In this document: positions 55,778 to 64,000 of the stretch, one piece after another
How the letters are laid out: the number at the start of each line of letters is the position of its first letter
Position numbering within the stretch: the stretch's first letter is position 1
Assembly: GCA_013216015.1 (NCBI GenBank)
Contig: JABSOI010000025.1
Span: 1 to 64,000, forward strand
From: Alteromonadaceae bacterium
Lineage (GTDB): Bacteria > Pseudomonadota > Gammaproteobacteria > Enterobacterales > Alteromonadaceae
Reading direction: 5' to 3'
Length of the DNA stretch: 64,000 nt
Notes under the pieces: model-generated
The model's database searches: none
The model's input: only the letters and a program-made list of their open reading frames with translations
What the model was told of the DNA's origin: nothing
Made by a program: the position numbers and the translations under genes

Positions 55778-55846
55778 TTACCTATTAACTATTAACTATT
55801 AACTACCACCTATTAAGTACCACCTATTAAGTACTACCTATTAAGA
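55778..55846. repeat. Short tandem repeats between pstB and phoU
   Basis: ACTATTA-type 7-bp units (about 55780-55803) run into an 11-14-bp unit, CTATTAAGTACCAC (about 55810-55845). They fill most of the pstB-phoU gap and no gene is present. Confidence 0.85.
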
Positions 55847-55873
55847 AATAGCCACTAAGTACAATCAATTAAT

Positions 55874-56698
55874 TTAACCGTAACGACCTGTTATATAGTC
55901 TTCTGTTTTTTTCTTTTTAGGTGTCGTAAATAGCGTATTTGTATCACTATATTCAATTAAATCACCCATGTACATAAAAGCCGTTTGATCTGATACACGA
56001 GCGGCCTGTTGCATGTTGTGAGTAACAATCACCACAGTAAATTGCTTTTTCAAATCATTAATCAACTCTTCAATGGTTAAGGTTGAAATAGGATCTAACG
56101 CTGAAGTTGGTTCATCAAGTAGCAGCACTTCAGGTTGAACCGCAATTGCCCGGGCAATAACCAAGCGTTGTTGTTGCCCACCAGATAAGCCTAATGCACT
56201 TTCAAACAAACGGTCTTTAACTTCATTCCATAGTGCTGCGTTGCGTAATGAATTTTCTACCGCCTCATCTAAAACTCTTCGATTTTTTTCACCCGTAATG
56301 CGCAAACCGTATATAACATTTTCATAAATTGTTTTAGGAAACGGATTTGGGCGTTGAAAGACCATACCGACGTTACGTCTTAATTGTGCAACATCAACCT
56401 GGCGATCATAAATATTTACACCATGAAGATTTATCTCACCTGAAACTTTACAAATATCAATCAAATCATTCATTCGGTTGATACAACGCAACAGGGTCGA
56501 TTTACCACAACCACTAGGTCCAATAAAGGCAGTAACTTGCCCTTTAGGGATCGACATAGTGATATTATTCAATGCTTGTTTATCACCATAATACAAATTC
56601 AGATTTTTAATATCTAAAGCAACTTGCTCGGGTGACAAATTAGTTAAATCTATTTTAGGCGCTATGCCTGTCAATGTTTTTGGCGTTACAGAAATCAT
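55874..56698 (-). CDS. pstB: Phosphate ABC transporter ATP-binding protein PstB
   Basis: 274 residues. Walker A GPSGCGKS (60-67), the ABC signature LSGGQQQR, Walker [14 protein letters not shown] and the H-loop VTHNMQQA are all in place. The N-terminus is about 20 residues longer than in E. coli. It powers the PstCA channel and is encoded after pstA, 62 bases apart. Confidence 0.95.
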   Translation of the reverse strand: MISVTPKTLTGIAPKIDLTNLSPEQVALDIKNLNLYYGDKQALNNITMSIPKGQVTAFIGPSGCGKSTLLRCINRMNDLIDICKVSGEINLHGVNIYDRQVDVAQLRRNVGMVFQRPNPFPKTIYENVIYGLRITGEKNRRVLDEAVENSLRNAALWNEVKDRLFESALGLSGGQQQRLVIARAIAVQPEVLLLDEPTSALDPISTLTIEELINDLKKQFTVVIVTHNMQQAARVSDQTAFMYMGDLIEYSDTNTLFTTPKKKKTEDYITGRYG

Positions 56699-56760
56699 AC
56701 GGTCTCTTTATCTTTTTTATATTCTTTATCGTTCAAGCTGTTTTGCTGCAATTTTTTATA

Positions 56761-58398
56761 TCATTGCTCCAATGCATGATATTTTTCACGTAAGTTATTA
56801 CGTATTTTTACTGCGGTCATATTCAAAACCACAATAATGGTAACTAACAGTGTTGCTGTGGCATAAACCAAAGGCCGCGCAGCTTCTACATTCGGACTTT
56901 GAAAACCAACATCATAAATATGAAAACCTAAATGCATAAACTTGCGATCTAAATGCAAAAATGGAAAGTTGCCATCTAAAGGTAAATTAGGTGCCATTTT
57001 CACTACACCTACTAACATCAGGGGCGCAACTTCTCCTGCTGCACGGGCAATGGCTAAAATTATTCCGGTCATAATTGCGGGACTGGCAACAGGTAGGATA
57101 ATACGCCATAAGGTTTCTATTTTAGTGGCTCCCAAGGCTAAACTACCATGACGCATTGAGGCAGGAATTCTAGACAACCCTTCTTCTGTAGAAACAATAA
57201 CTACCGGTAAAGTTAAAATAGCTAAGGTAATTGCCGACCATAACACGCCTGGTGTTCCAAACGTTGGGCCTGGTAAATTTTCTGCGTAAAACAACTGATC
57301 TAAACTGCCACCAACCATATAAACAAAAAAACCTAAACCAAACACACCATAAACAATAGAAGGCACACCGGCTAAATTGATCACAGCAATGCGCAGTAAT
57401 TTAGTTAGGGCATTTTTACCCGCATACTCATGCAGATAAATGGCCGCTATAACACCCAATGGAGAAACAATAACGGTCATTAACAACACCATTAATACCG
57501 TGCCAAAGATTGCAGGAAACACCCCACCCTCGGTATTTGCTTCACGTGGATCATCTAAAACAAAATCAATAATTTGACCAAAAAATACGTTGATTTTATC
57601 AATAATAGATAATTGATTATTAAAACTTAATTTTAATATATGCTCAAAATTAATGGTTATCTCTTCACCATTCATTGCAGTTACTACTAACGCATCTCTG
57701 GCAATATTATTCCGTAATTGCATCAGCTTCTCTTCAAGCTGAACATATTCTTTATTTAAACTATTAGATTGTTGTCTAAATTCCTCTTCAAGGGCCGAAG
57801 TTAAAGTGCCATCAAGATCATGTTTACGCTGCTTTAACCGTAAACGTTCCAATTGATAATTAATGGCCCCGATATCAACTTTTTGTAACTTGTCAAGTTG
57901 TTCTTGAAAATTATCCACCCGCTCTAATAATTCATCAAAACGTGAAAACGCCACCGGTTTACCATCCAGAATCAGTTGTTTAATAAAACCATAGAAATTT
58001 CCATTAGTTCGACGTTCAATAACCACAAGTTTTTCAGGTGTTGATGTGGTAATGATTTGCGGTGCTAATATCCATCTAAAATCAAGACTGACTAACTCTC
58101 GATTTCCTGTTTTAATCAACAAACGTTCAATACTTGTTTGTTCAGGATCTAAATTCAGCTCCAAGTGAGCTAATTGTGATGCAGGAATACGTTCCCGATC
58201 GTAAATCTCACCAATAACCTCTGTGGCTATACCCTTTTCATCAACCATATCAAATTGATAAAGCTCTGCTGGCCAAAAATAAGATAAACCACGCGAAGCA
58301 ATTAGCCACAGTAAACCCAACACTGAAATTAAACTAATACTGACTCCACCAGCAGACAACCATATCCATGGAGAACCAGACTTAAACCATTTATTCAT
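56761..58398 (-). CDS. pstA: Phosphate ABC transporter permease PstA, long form
   Basis: 545 residues, nearly twice the E. coli PstA. The C-terminal half (about 275-540) is the normal permease, with GTVLMVLLMTVIVSPLGVIAAIYLHEYAG and the EAA-loop region LSRIPASMRHGSLALGATKIETLWRIILP. Residues about 40-270 form an extra region between the first membrane helix and the rest, with a coiled coil (about 155-235, LDKLQKVDIGAINYQLERLR). This layout is common in Alteromonadales and Vibrionales. The insert is presumably periplasmic. Confidence 0.92.
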   Translation of the reverse strand: MNKWFKSGSPWIWLSAGGVSISLISVLGLLWLIASRGLSYFWPAELYQFDMVDEKGIATEVIGEIYDRERIPASQLAHLELNLDPEQTSIERLLIKTGNRELVSLDFRWILAPQIITTSTPEKLVVIERRTNGNFYGFIKQLILDGKPVAFSRFDELLERVDNFQEQLDKLQKVDIGAINYQLERLRLKQRKHDLDGTLTSALEEEFRQQSNSLNKEYVQLEEKLMQLRNNIARDALVVTAMNGEEITINFEHILKLSFNNQLSIIDKINVFFGQIIDFVLDDPREANTEGGVFPAIFGTVLMVLLMTVIVSPLGVIAAIYLHEYAGKNALTKLLRIAVINLAGVPSIVYGVFGLGFFVYMVGGSLDQLFYAENLPGPTFGTPGVLWSAITLAILTLPVVIVSTEEGLSRIPASMRHGSLALGATKIETLWRIILPVASPAIMTGIILAIARAAGEVAPLMLVGVVKMAPNLPLDGNFPFLHLDRKFMHLGFHIYDVGFQSPNVEAARPLVYATATLLVTIIVVLNMTAVKIRNNLREKYHALEQ

Positions 58399-58439
58399 TT
58401 ATTCCTTCCTAACCATCTATGCTTGACAGTCTATGCTGA

Positions 58440-58523
58440 ACCATTAATTCTTAACCATTAATTCTTGACCATTAATTCTTGACCATTAATTCTTGACCAA
58501 TAGTTCAAAACCATTAGCTCATA
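58440..58523. repeat. 14-bp tandem repeat between pstC and pstA
   Basis: Six 14-bp units of ACCATTAATTCTT(A/G) from 58440 to 58523; the last two are degenerate. They fill about 60% of the 141-base pstC-pstA gap. Confidence 0.92.
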
Positions 58524-58539
58524 ATTAAAGCTGTTGAAC

Positions 58540-60852
58540 TTATAATGAACTATATTTCTCACGCAGACGTTGACGAACAAACTCAGCCACCGTATTAAAA
58601 ACAAAGGTGAAAACAAACAGGACAAATGCTGCTAAAAACAAAATCCGATAATGAGAACTGCCCACTTCAGACTCTGGCATTTCAACAGCAATATTAGCCG
58701 CCAAAGTACGCATTCCTTGAAAAATACTCCAATCTAAAATGGGTGTATTTCCGGTTGCCATTAAAACAATCATGGTTTCGCCAACCGCTCGTCCCAGTCC
58801 CATCATTACGGCGGAAAAAATGCCGGGGCTTGCCGTTAGTAAAACAACTTTAATAAGCGTTTGCCAAGAGGTAGCTCCCAACGCTAATGAACCGCTGGTT
58901 AAATGCTTTGGCACACTGAATATGGCGTCTTCAGCCATAGAAAACACAGTGGGAATAACCGCGAATCCCATAGCAATACCAACTACAAGTGCATTTCGTT
59001 GATCAAAGTTAATCCCCATGTCATTTGTGATAAATTGACGGATATCGCCACCAAAAAAATGAATTTCAAGCACGGGTGATAAAGTGAAAGCAATATAAGC
59101 AGCTAAAATTAATACCGGAATTAAAATAATAGGGGCCAAGGTTTCAGGCAGCCTCTTTTTCATCTTCTCAGGTAACTTATGCCAGGAAAAAGCAGTCAGT
59201 AGGGTTGCCGCAGGTAAAAACACCAATAACAGCACAATAGCCGGTAAATAATTTTCGATTAGTGGTGCTAACCATAATCCAGCTAAAAATCCTAGAATAA
59301 CCGTAGGTAATGCTTCCATCATTTCAATGGTAGGTTTCACTTTTTTACGTAAAGCAGGTGTCATGAAATATGCGGTATAAATTGCCGAGCTCAATGCGAT
59401 AGGCACCGCGAAAAGCATGGCATACATTGCCGCTTTTAATGTTCCAAACGATATAGGTACCAATGAAAACTTAGCTTCAAAATCATCAGATCCAGATGAT
59501 GATTGCCAAATATAATCAGGCTCAGGATAACCTTCATACCAGACTTCTTGCCATAAGGCTTGCCAGGTTACTTCCGGGTGCTCATTTTCAACGGAAAACA
59601 GTTGTAAATTTTGTCCCTTCATCATAAGTAAACCATCGGCACGCGGCGCTATAGAAAAGGCTGTGGGCTGAACACCTAATAAATTTCCCCGCCATAAATC
59701 TGCTTCACTGGTGGTATAAAAAAGGCCAATTTCTCCAGAGGCAGTAATGGTATAAAAACTTTTACGATATTTTTCAGTAAATATATTTGTTATGGCTTCA
59801 TTATTACTTACTTCAAAATGACGAATTTGCTTAAATTCACGACCATTATCTGTAGCCACTTCAAACCACTGAGTCACCTCACCTTGACTATTACCAAACA
59901 ATATTGAGCTGCCACCTGACAATAGTGCCATGCTGGTTAGCTCTTTTGTGGGTAGCTCTTTAGCAGATGAACGCATATTCGTTGTACCCACAGGATTTAT
60001 CAACGCTTTTAGCGGCACATCATCTTCATCGTCAAGTGAATAAACGAACACCTTATTGCCACTTTGCACAAACGCCATCGCAAGATCAGGTGTAACAAGA
60101 ATACGGTCCACCTGCTTTTCCTGAAACGATATTTGCTGATATTGAGTTTCATAAGCCGGATCGTAATTAAAATCATCTTCAGCAGTAAAAGTAGTTTTTA
60201 TTAAGCGGTGATCTTTAGTGAAAGCAACAAATACTGCCAATTCATCATTCATTGCAAAAGCGATATTTTCAATCGGTTCAGCTTGTTCATCAATAACTAA
60301 AGACTCTTCACCCAGTGGATAAGTTATTGCGGGAATAATATCTCGTTGGTCACCAATATAGCTGGCCGAAAATTCAGGGGAAATAAGATGAATTCTATTA
60401 TGGTTATCAATCAATAATTTCTTATCTGATCCATCAACCAATAATTTCAATTTAGTATTATCTACATCATCTAAAAGTAAAGCCTGACTCAGTACTTTAC
60501 TGCCGACATCTCTGAAGTCACTTTCTTCAATTTGATAAAAGTTAATCAGCCCTTGACCGTCAATGAAATAAGCCAGCTCTTTCAACTCATCGATGCCAAT
60601 AGAAAACACTTTCGCCGAGAGCTCTGTCTCAATACTTTGAATAGGTTCTATCTCTGCGGAAGCGAATATTGGTTTAATAACATAGAGAAGATATAAAAAA
60701 ATCAGCACCAGAGTAAACAGTACGCTGATACCACCCAAGGTGATCAACCACTGAGCCAACTTATTTTTGAACTGGCGTTTGTTTGCATATCGTCCGCTCT
60801 TGTATATGGACTTAGATACTATTGACTTAGATGCTATTGACGTAGCTGCCAC
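58540..60852 (-). CDS. pstC: Phosphate ABC transporter permease PstC, long form
   Basis: 770 residues against about 320 in E. coli. After one membrane helix (about 36-62) comes a large extra-membrane region (about 65-460). It has propeller-like strands (LLDDVDNTKLKLLVDGSDK, ALLSGGSSILFGNSQGEVTQW) and DFEAKFSLVPISFGTLK leads back to the permease domain (470-765), with GFLAGLWLAPLIE and the EAA loop SVPKHLTSGSLALGATSWQTLI. The N-terminal SIASKSIVSKSI stretch comes from a 15-bp tandem repeat. First gene of pstCAB-phoU, preceded by a Pho box. No pstS is adjacent. Confidence 0.92.
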   Translation of the reverse strand: MAATSIASKSIVSKSIYKSGRYANKRQFKNKLAQWLITLGGISVLFTLVLIFLYLLYVIKPIFASAEIEPIQSIETELSAKVFSIGIDELKELAYFIDGQGLINFYQIEESDFRDVGSKVLSQALLLDDVDNTKLKLLVDGSDKKLLIDNHNRIHLISPEFSASYIGDQRDIIPAITYPLGEESLVIDEQAEPIENIAFAMNDELAVFVAFTKDHRLIKTTFTAEDDFNYDPAYETQYQQISFQEKQVDRILVTPDLAMAFVQSGNKVFVYSLDDEDDVPLKALINPVGTTNMRSSAKELPTKELTSMALLSGGSSILFGNSQGEVTQWFEVATDNGREFKQIRHFEVSNNEAITNIFTEKYRKSFYTITASGEIGLFYTTSEADLWRGNLLGVQPTAFSIAPRADGLLMMKGQNLQLFSVENEHPEVTWQALWQEVWYEGYPEPDYIWQSSSGSDDFEAKFSLVPISFGTLKAAMYAMLFAVPIALSSAIYTAYFMTPALRKKVKPTIEMMEALPTVILGFLAGLWLAPLIENYLPAIVLLLVFLPAATLLTAFSWHKLPEKMKKRLPETLAPIILIPVLILAAYIAFTLSPVLEIHFFGGDIRQFITNDMGINFDQRNALVVGIAMGFAVIPTVFSMAEDAIFSVPKHLTSGSLALGATSWQTLIKVVLLTASPGIFSAVMMGLGRAVGETMIVLMATGNTPILDWSIFQGMRTLAANIAVEMPESEVGSSHYRILFLAAFVLFVFTFVFNTVAEFVRQRLREKYSSL

Positions 60853-60906
60853 ACAACTTACCTTAAAGTATAAATTAATTGTCAGAATTAATTATAAGTC
60901 AGTTGT

Positions 60907-60924
60907 ATGACACTTTTGTGACAG
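60907..60924 (-). promoter_or_regulatory. PhoB box upstream of pstC
   Basis: On the minus strand the sequence reads CTGTCAC AAAA GTGTCAT, two 7-bp half-sites separated by 4 bp, close to the Pho box consensus CTGTCAT-AAA(T)-CTGTCA. It ends 55 bases before the pstC ATG (60852). It predicts induction of the pst operon under phosphate starvation. Confidence 0.82.
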
Positions 60925-60945
60925 CTGAGAAATTAAATGAGGTTA

Positions 60946-60964
60946 TACCCAAACAACTTGGGTA
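60946..60964. repeat. ATACCCAA..TTGGGTA palindrome
   Basis: TACCCAA (60946-60952) pairs with TTGGGTA (60958-60964). It is the same dispersed palindrome as at 12282-12302. It sits 9 bases downstream of the aldehyde dehydrogenase stop codon (60974), where it may help end that transcript. Confidence 0.7.
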
Positions 60965-60973
60965 AACAAATTA

Positions 60974-62419
60974 TTACCTCAAAAAGAATTTGTATACCAG
61001 TTTATGAACCAACTTACCATAAGGTGGAAACACCAATACAGACGAATTAAACTTTCCTTTAACCAGTACAGATTTAGCTTTTGAAAAAGTTAAAAAGCCT
61101 TCCCGGCCATGATATTGCCCCATACCTGACGGGCCAATCCCACCAAATGGCATGTCATCTTGAGCCACTTGCAATGTGGCATCATTAATACACATACCAC
61201 CAGCATGTGTTTGTTCCATCACCTTTTTCTGCACATTTTTGTCATGACTACACAAATACAAAGCCAATGGTCTGGGTCTGGCATTAATATATTCAATCGC
61301 ATCACTTAATTTTTTATAACTGACAATCGCCAAAATAGGGCCAAAAATTTCATCCTGCATTAACAACATATCATCACTGACCTGGCTAACAAGCGTTAAT
61401 GGAATCTTACGCTGTTGATTATTGAGTTTTTCATCAGTATCCGTGACAACCGAAATTTTCGCCCCTTTATCTTTAGCGTCAGTTAACCACATTTGCAAAC
61501 GTTCAAATTGTGCATCATTGATGATGCTTGTGTAGTCTGGATTATTTGCAATGCCAGAATACATCTTTTTAAATTGTTTAATACAGGTTTGTTCAAGTTC
61601 TTCAATTCTGTGCTCAGGACAAAGTATATAATCAGGCGCAACACACGTTTGTCCTGCATTTAACGTTTTTCCTAATATAAAACGTGAAACTGCATCTTTC
61701 ATATCGATATTATCATCAATAATAGTCGGCGATTTACCCCCTAACTCCAGCGTTACCGGGGTAAGATTTTTTGCCGCTGCCGCCATAACCAATTTACCAA
61801 CGCGGGTAGAACCAGTGAACAGCAGATGATCATAAGCCTGCTGTGAAAAATGAGCAGAAACTGAAGGACCACCATCAAAAACAGCAACTTTATCTGTACC
61901 AAAACAATCATTAATCAACTGAATGAGTACTTTATTTGTTGCTGGTGTGAATTCTGACATTTTAATCATTACCCTATTTCCTGCCGCCAATGCAGTACTC
62001 AGGGGTCCTAATGCAAGAAATACCGGGTAATTCCAGGGAGTAATAATACCAACCACGCCCAATGGCTGATACATTACAAACCCTTTCGCAGGCTGAAACA
62101 AAACACCGACATGTCTTTTAGACGGTTTCATCCATTTTTTTATACGTTTAATCGCATAATTAATACCCATAATGGTCGGTAAAATATCAGCAATTTTAGT
62201 ATCGTCATGTGATCGAAAACCATAATCTTCAGACATTGCCAGAACTATTTCTTTTTCTTTGGATAATATTGCTGCCTTTAATAACTTCAAATCATTAATT
62301 CTTTCTTGCGCACTTAAATAAGGCGAATCAGCAAAAGCTTGTTGCTGAATTTGAAAGGTTTTATCAATAATGGCTACTTGTTCAAGATCATAAGCTGGAG
62401 TATATAAATTATTAGCCAT
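60974..62419 (-). CDS. Aldehyde dehydrogenase, coniferyl aldehyde dehydrogenase type
   Basis: 481 residues. The catalytic Cys259 in LNAGQTCVAPDYIL and Glu225 in LELGGKSP are present, along with the NAD-binding FTGSTRVGK (201-209). The N-terminus and the C-terminal LVKGKFNSSVLVFPPYGKLVHKL match the short CalB-like group (coniferyl aldehyde dehydrogenases, also similar to fatty aldehyde dehydrogenases). The exact aldehyde is uncertain; in marine bacteria the name is usually only a homology label. Single-gene unit upstream of the pst operon. Confidence 0.88.
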   Translation of the reverse strand: MANNLYTPAYDLEQVAIIDKTFQIQQQAFADSPYLSAQERINDLKLLKAAILSKEKEIVLAMSEDYGFRSHDDTKIADILPTIMGINYAIKRIKKWMKPSKRHVGVLFQPAKGFVMYQPLGVVGIITPWNYPVFLALGPLSTALAAGNRVMIKMSEFTPATNKVLIQLINDCFGTDKVAVFDGGPSVSAHFSQQAYDHLLFTGSTRVGKLVMAAAAKNLTPVTLELGGKSPTIIDDNIDMKDAVSRFILGKTLNAGQTCVAPDYILCPEHRIEELEQTCIKQFKKMYSGIANNPDYTSIINDAQFERLQMWLTDAKDKGAKISVVTDTDEKLNNQQRKIPLTLVSQVSDDMLLMQDEIFGPILAIVSYKKLSDAIEYINARPRPLALYLCSHDKNVQKKVMEQTHAGGMCINDATLQVAQDDMPFGGIGPSGMGQYHGREGFLTFSKAKSVLVKGKFNSSVLVFPPYGKLVHKLVYKFFLR

Positions 62420-62720
62420 GAAAGTCCTCTGAATTAATGAATTTAAAGATCCATCATATTCTAATACTTGATAATAAGAAACTGGTTGGAATGATTACAG
62501 ATCGGAATTTATATAAACATTTAAGCCAGGCAATAGGCACGAAATGATATTTACTCAGTTAAAATTTTAGATATTTGTGGTTAAGTAAGTAAATGCGTTA
62601 CTAAACAAACAGTTAAAAAATATAGAAGAATAAAAGCTAAAGAAATAAAATTCACTATATTTATCTCTACATCAATTAAAAGATGTAGATAAAACAATTA
62701 ATTATATGCCTACAAATTCT
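62420..62720. other. Intergenic stretch with a hairpin
   Basis: No gene. TCTACATC (62666-62673) pairs with GATGTAGA (62682-62689) around an 8-base loop and may end transcripts of the minus-strand ORF at 62721, but the T-run is weak. Confidence 0.5.
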
Positions 62721-63116
62721 TCAATATGAAGACGGCATAATCACTAAATTAAGTACCCACAAACAAAAAGCAACCAGTAAATAATCCAGCAAACTTTCGG
62801 TTTTATGATGAATATTCTTTGACGATAGCTTATTCAAATAATGAATGTTGTGCTCAGCTTTATCTTTAAGCTTGTGCGTTGTTGGTTCTTGTATTAAATG
62901 ACCATGAAGATTATCCAATTTACTGTGGTTATCCGTTTTCAAATCTGCATGTAAAATGTTAATTGTAACTGCTGAAAAATGAATGCTGTATGGCAGTAAC
63001 ATGTGCATAATTAGGAAAAATATCGATAAAGTAGTAGCTATTTTTTTAGAGCTTTGTCTAACACCTGCTGGGACTTCACCACTTTTTTTACAGGCATCGA
63101 GTATAAAATACAGCAA
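62721..63116 (-). CDS. Possible small membrane protein, unassigned
   Basis: 131 residues from a TTG at 63116. Two hydrophobic segments (about 26-47 and 108-128) flank a His-rich polar middle (NHSKLDNLHGHLIQEPTTHKLKDKAEHNIHYLN). An internal start at residue 37 is possible. I do not recognise the family, and the start is weak, but the alternating composition is protein-like. Confidence 0.42.
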   Translation of the reverse strand: MLYFILDACKKSGEVPAGVRQSSKKIATTLSIFFLIMHMLLPYSIHFSAVTINILHADLKTDNHSKLDNLHGHLIQEPTTHKLKDKAEHNIHYLNKLSSKNIHHKTESLLDYLLVAFCLWVLNLVIMPSSY

Positions 63117-63253
63117 CCAAATCCATGAACATTTCCAATGTAACTATCTCCCTAAACGTTATAAGTAATAATTAAATGTAATTATATTTTCAACAAAATT
63201 GAGCGTATAACTATCGTAGACAATAGAACTTTTCCCTTTTGCTAAAATTAGGC

Positions 63254-63280
63254 GGCATAGTAGGCATAGTAAGCATAGAT
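63254..63280. repeat. 9-bp tandem repeat before hicA
   Basis: GGCATAGTA at 63254-63262 and 63263-63271, followed by AGCATAGAT. The remaining sequence from 63117 to 63413 shows no gene. Confidence 0.8.
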
Positions 63281-63413
63281 AGTGCACTTCTATTTAAAAC
63301 AGGGCTAAAATTTGGGATCAGTTATTATATGGGAAACCAATGGAATATAACTTTACACTTTACACCATACACATTCGTGTGTATTACATTTCAAATGGGA
63401 TAAAGGTGGTTTA

Positions 63414-63596
63414 GTGAAATAGAGATAATTGATAGGTATTCTTAAGAAAAGTGGCTGTGAATTTGTTAGGCATGGCAAAGGTGACCATCAGATATGGTAT
63501 TCACCGATTACAGGAAAGAAATTTACCGTTGCACACCCTAAAAAACAAATCCCAATCGGAACATTAAGAAGCATAACAAGAGACGCAGGAATTTAG
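63414..63596 (+). pseudogene. hicA: HicA-type toxin mRNA interferase gene with two early stops
   Basis: The frame from a GTG at 63414, which has a good AAAGGTGG site, reads M-K-stop-R-stop-L and then a complete HicA domain: IGILKKSGCEFVRHGKGDHQIWY, seen in parts, with KFTVAHPKKQIPIGTLRSITRDAGI to TAG 63594-63596. His in GDHQIW is the expected catalytic residue of the double-stranded-RNA-binding-like fold. The TAG (63420-63422) and TAA (63426-63428) fall in the first five codons. A TTG at 63429 could still start a 55-residue product lacking only the first residues, so loss of function is likely but not proven. Confidence 0.78.
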
Positions 63597-63640
63597 CCTT
63601 TTCTATTTCGACAATATAACCAAACAATAAAGGTCTTAAT

Positions 63641-64000
63641 ATGTTATGTATGATTGGTATAGACAAACCAACGACCGACGAACAGGCATTTGGAGCAGTC
63701 GTTCCTGTATTCTCTGATTTAAGTTATGGCTGTCATTCAGCAGCAGATAAAGAAGCCGCTATTTTAAAAAACGTCAAAACAGCTATTTTAAAAATGGCTG
63801 AAGAATTATTTAATGATAGACGACTACTAAGTGAATTAGATCAAGGCTATAAAGATTACAGCAACGAATATCCAGAGTTCGAACGTTGGGTAGCATTAGA
63901 GGCAAATATCGAAACATTTAAGCCTGTTCAGCATCGATTGAATATCACTCTACCTAAACCTCAACTCATTAGAATTGATGATCTTGTATCTTCCCACAAA
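63641..64000 (+). CDS. hicB: HicB-type antitoxin (partial, runs off the window)
   Basis: 120 codons from ATG 63641, preceded by AAAGG, stay open to the window edge. The N-terminal HicB fold is recognisable: FGAVVPVFSDLSYGCHSAADKEAAILKNVK, seen in parts, giving the partial RNase H-like antitoxin domain. It continues into a helical extension and RLNITLPKPQLIRIDDLV, which resembles the start of the C-terminal DNA-binding part. It lies 44 bases after hicA, the usual order. An intact antitoxin next to a damaged toxin is a common end state. Confidence 0.82.
   Translation, partial: MLCMIGIDKPTTDEQAFGAVVPVFSDLSYGCHSAADKEAAILKNVKTAILKMAEELFNDRRLLSELDQGYKDYSNEYPEFERWVALEANIETFKPVQHRLNITLPKPQLIRIDDLVSSHK

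Noticed and set aside
1-64000. tRNA, rRNA or known riboswitch
   Set aside because: I found no cloverleaf, rRNA stretch or recognisable riboswitch; a covariance-model search was not possible here.

Overview
The window looks like chromosome from a marine, psychrophile-type gammaproteobacterium of the Alteromonadales, most likely Colwelliaceae (Colwellia/Thalassotalea-like). This rests on the AT-rich sequence, the long Alteromonadales-style PstC and PstA, an MSHA-type pilin, a GlyGly-CTERM protein, TonB-dependent receptors, FapA, a YggN/DUF2884 protein and REP-type palindromes. The genus is an inference. No rRNA or tRNA gene was seen.

Left edge (1-560): the 3' end of a gene followed 11 bases later by an integron attC site, so the window seems to start at the end of a cassette array.

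Region A (560-20930) is the most interesting part. A ten-gene train on the minus strand encodes an old-yellow-enzyme reductase, a large acyl-CoA dehydrogenase, a MaoC hydratase, a 17beta-HSD4-like dehydrogenase, an acyl-CoA ligase, a curcumin-reductase-like MDR enzyme, a molybdopterin oxidoreductase, a DUF1295 membrane reductase, a YVTN beta-propeller protein and a haloalkane dehalogenase. Next come two tandem, about 90% identical TonB-dependent receptors and a divergent LysR regulator. The same palindrome (AATGAATAGTT / AACTATTCATT), with a conserved promoter next to it, lies upstream of the catabolic train, of receptor 1, and between receptor 2 and lysR. This predicts one regulon for outer-membrane uptake, CoA activation, C=C reduction and (R)-specific beta-oxidation of an unsaturated, possibly halogenated, hydrophobic substrate.

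Region B (20931-40170) is a decayed accessory zone. It holds a broken GH20 hexosaminidase, an IS21 remnant, truncated genes, two MITE-like families and REP pairs. Its intact genes include an S9 peptidase, an alpha/beta hydrolase, a pilin and a 21-repeat FG-GAP protein. A scarred curli locus (csgB-like, csgE, csgF) has csgF fused to a CBM9-like domain, csgG is absent, and a chimera of glycosylasparaginase and sulfatase fragments follows.

Region C (40380-52800) is core genome: an RluA-family pseudouridine synthase, plant-type DapA, a DUF4097 protein, CinA, FapA, a YggN-like protein, ETF-ubiquinone oxidoreductase divergent from etfBA, and a parvulin.

Region D (52911-62419) is phosphate uptake: Pit and its DUF47 partner, PhoU, PstB, PstA and PstC, with a Pho box upstream of pstC but no pstS. 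A coniferyl-aldehyde-dehydrogenase-type enzyme lies beyond. The right edge holds a HicAB toxin-antitoxin pair whose hicA has two early stops and whose hicB runs off the window.

A recurring oddity is many short tandem duplications (7-16 bp units) at gene ends and in intergenic DNA.
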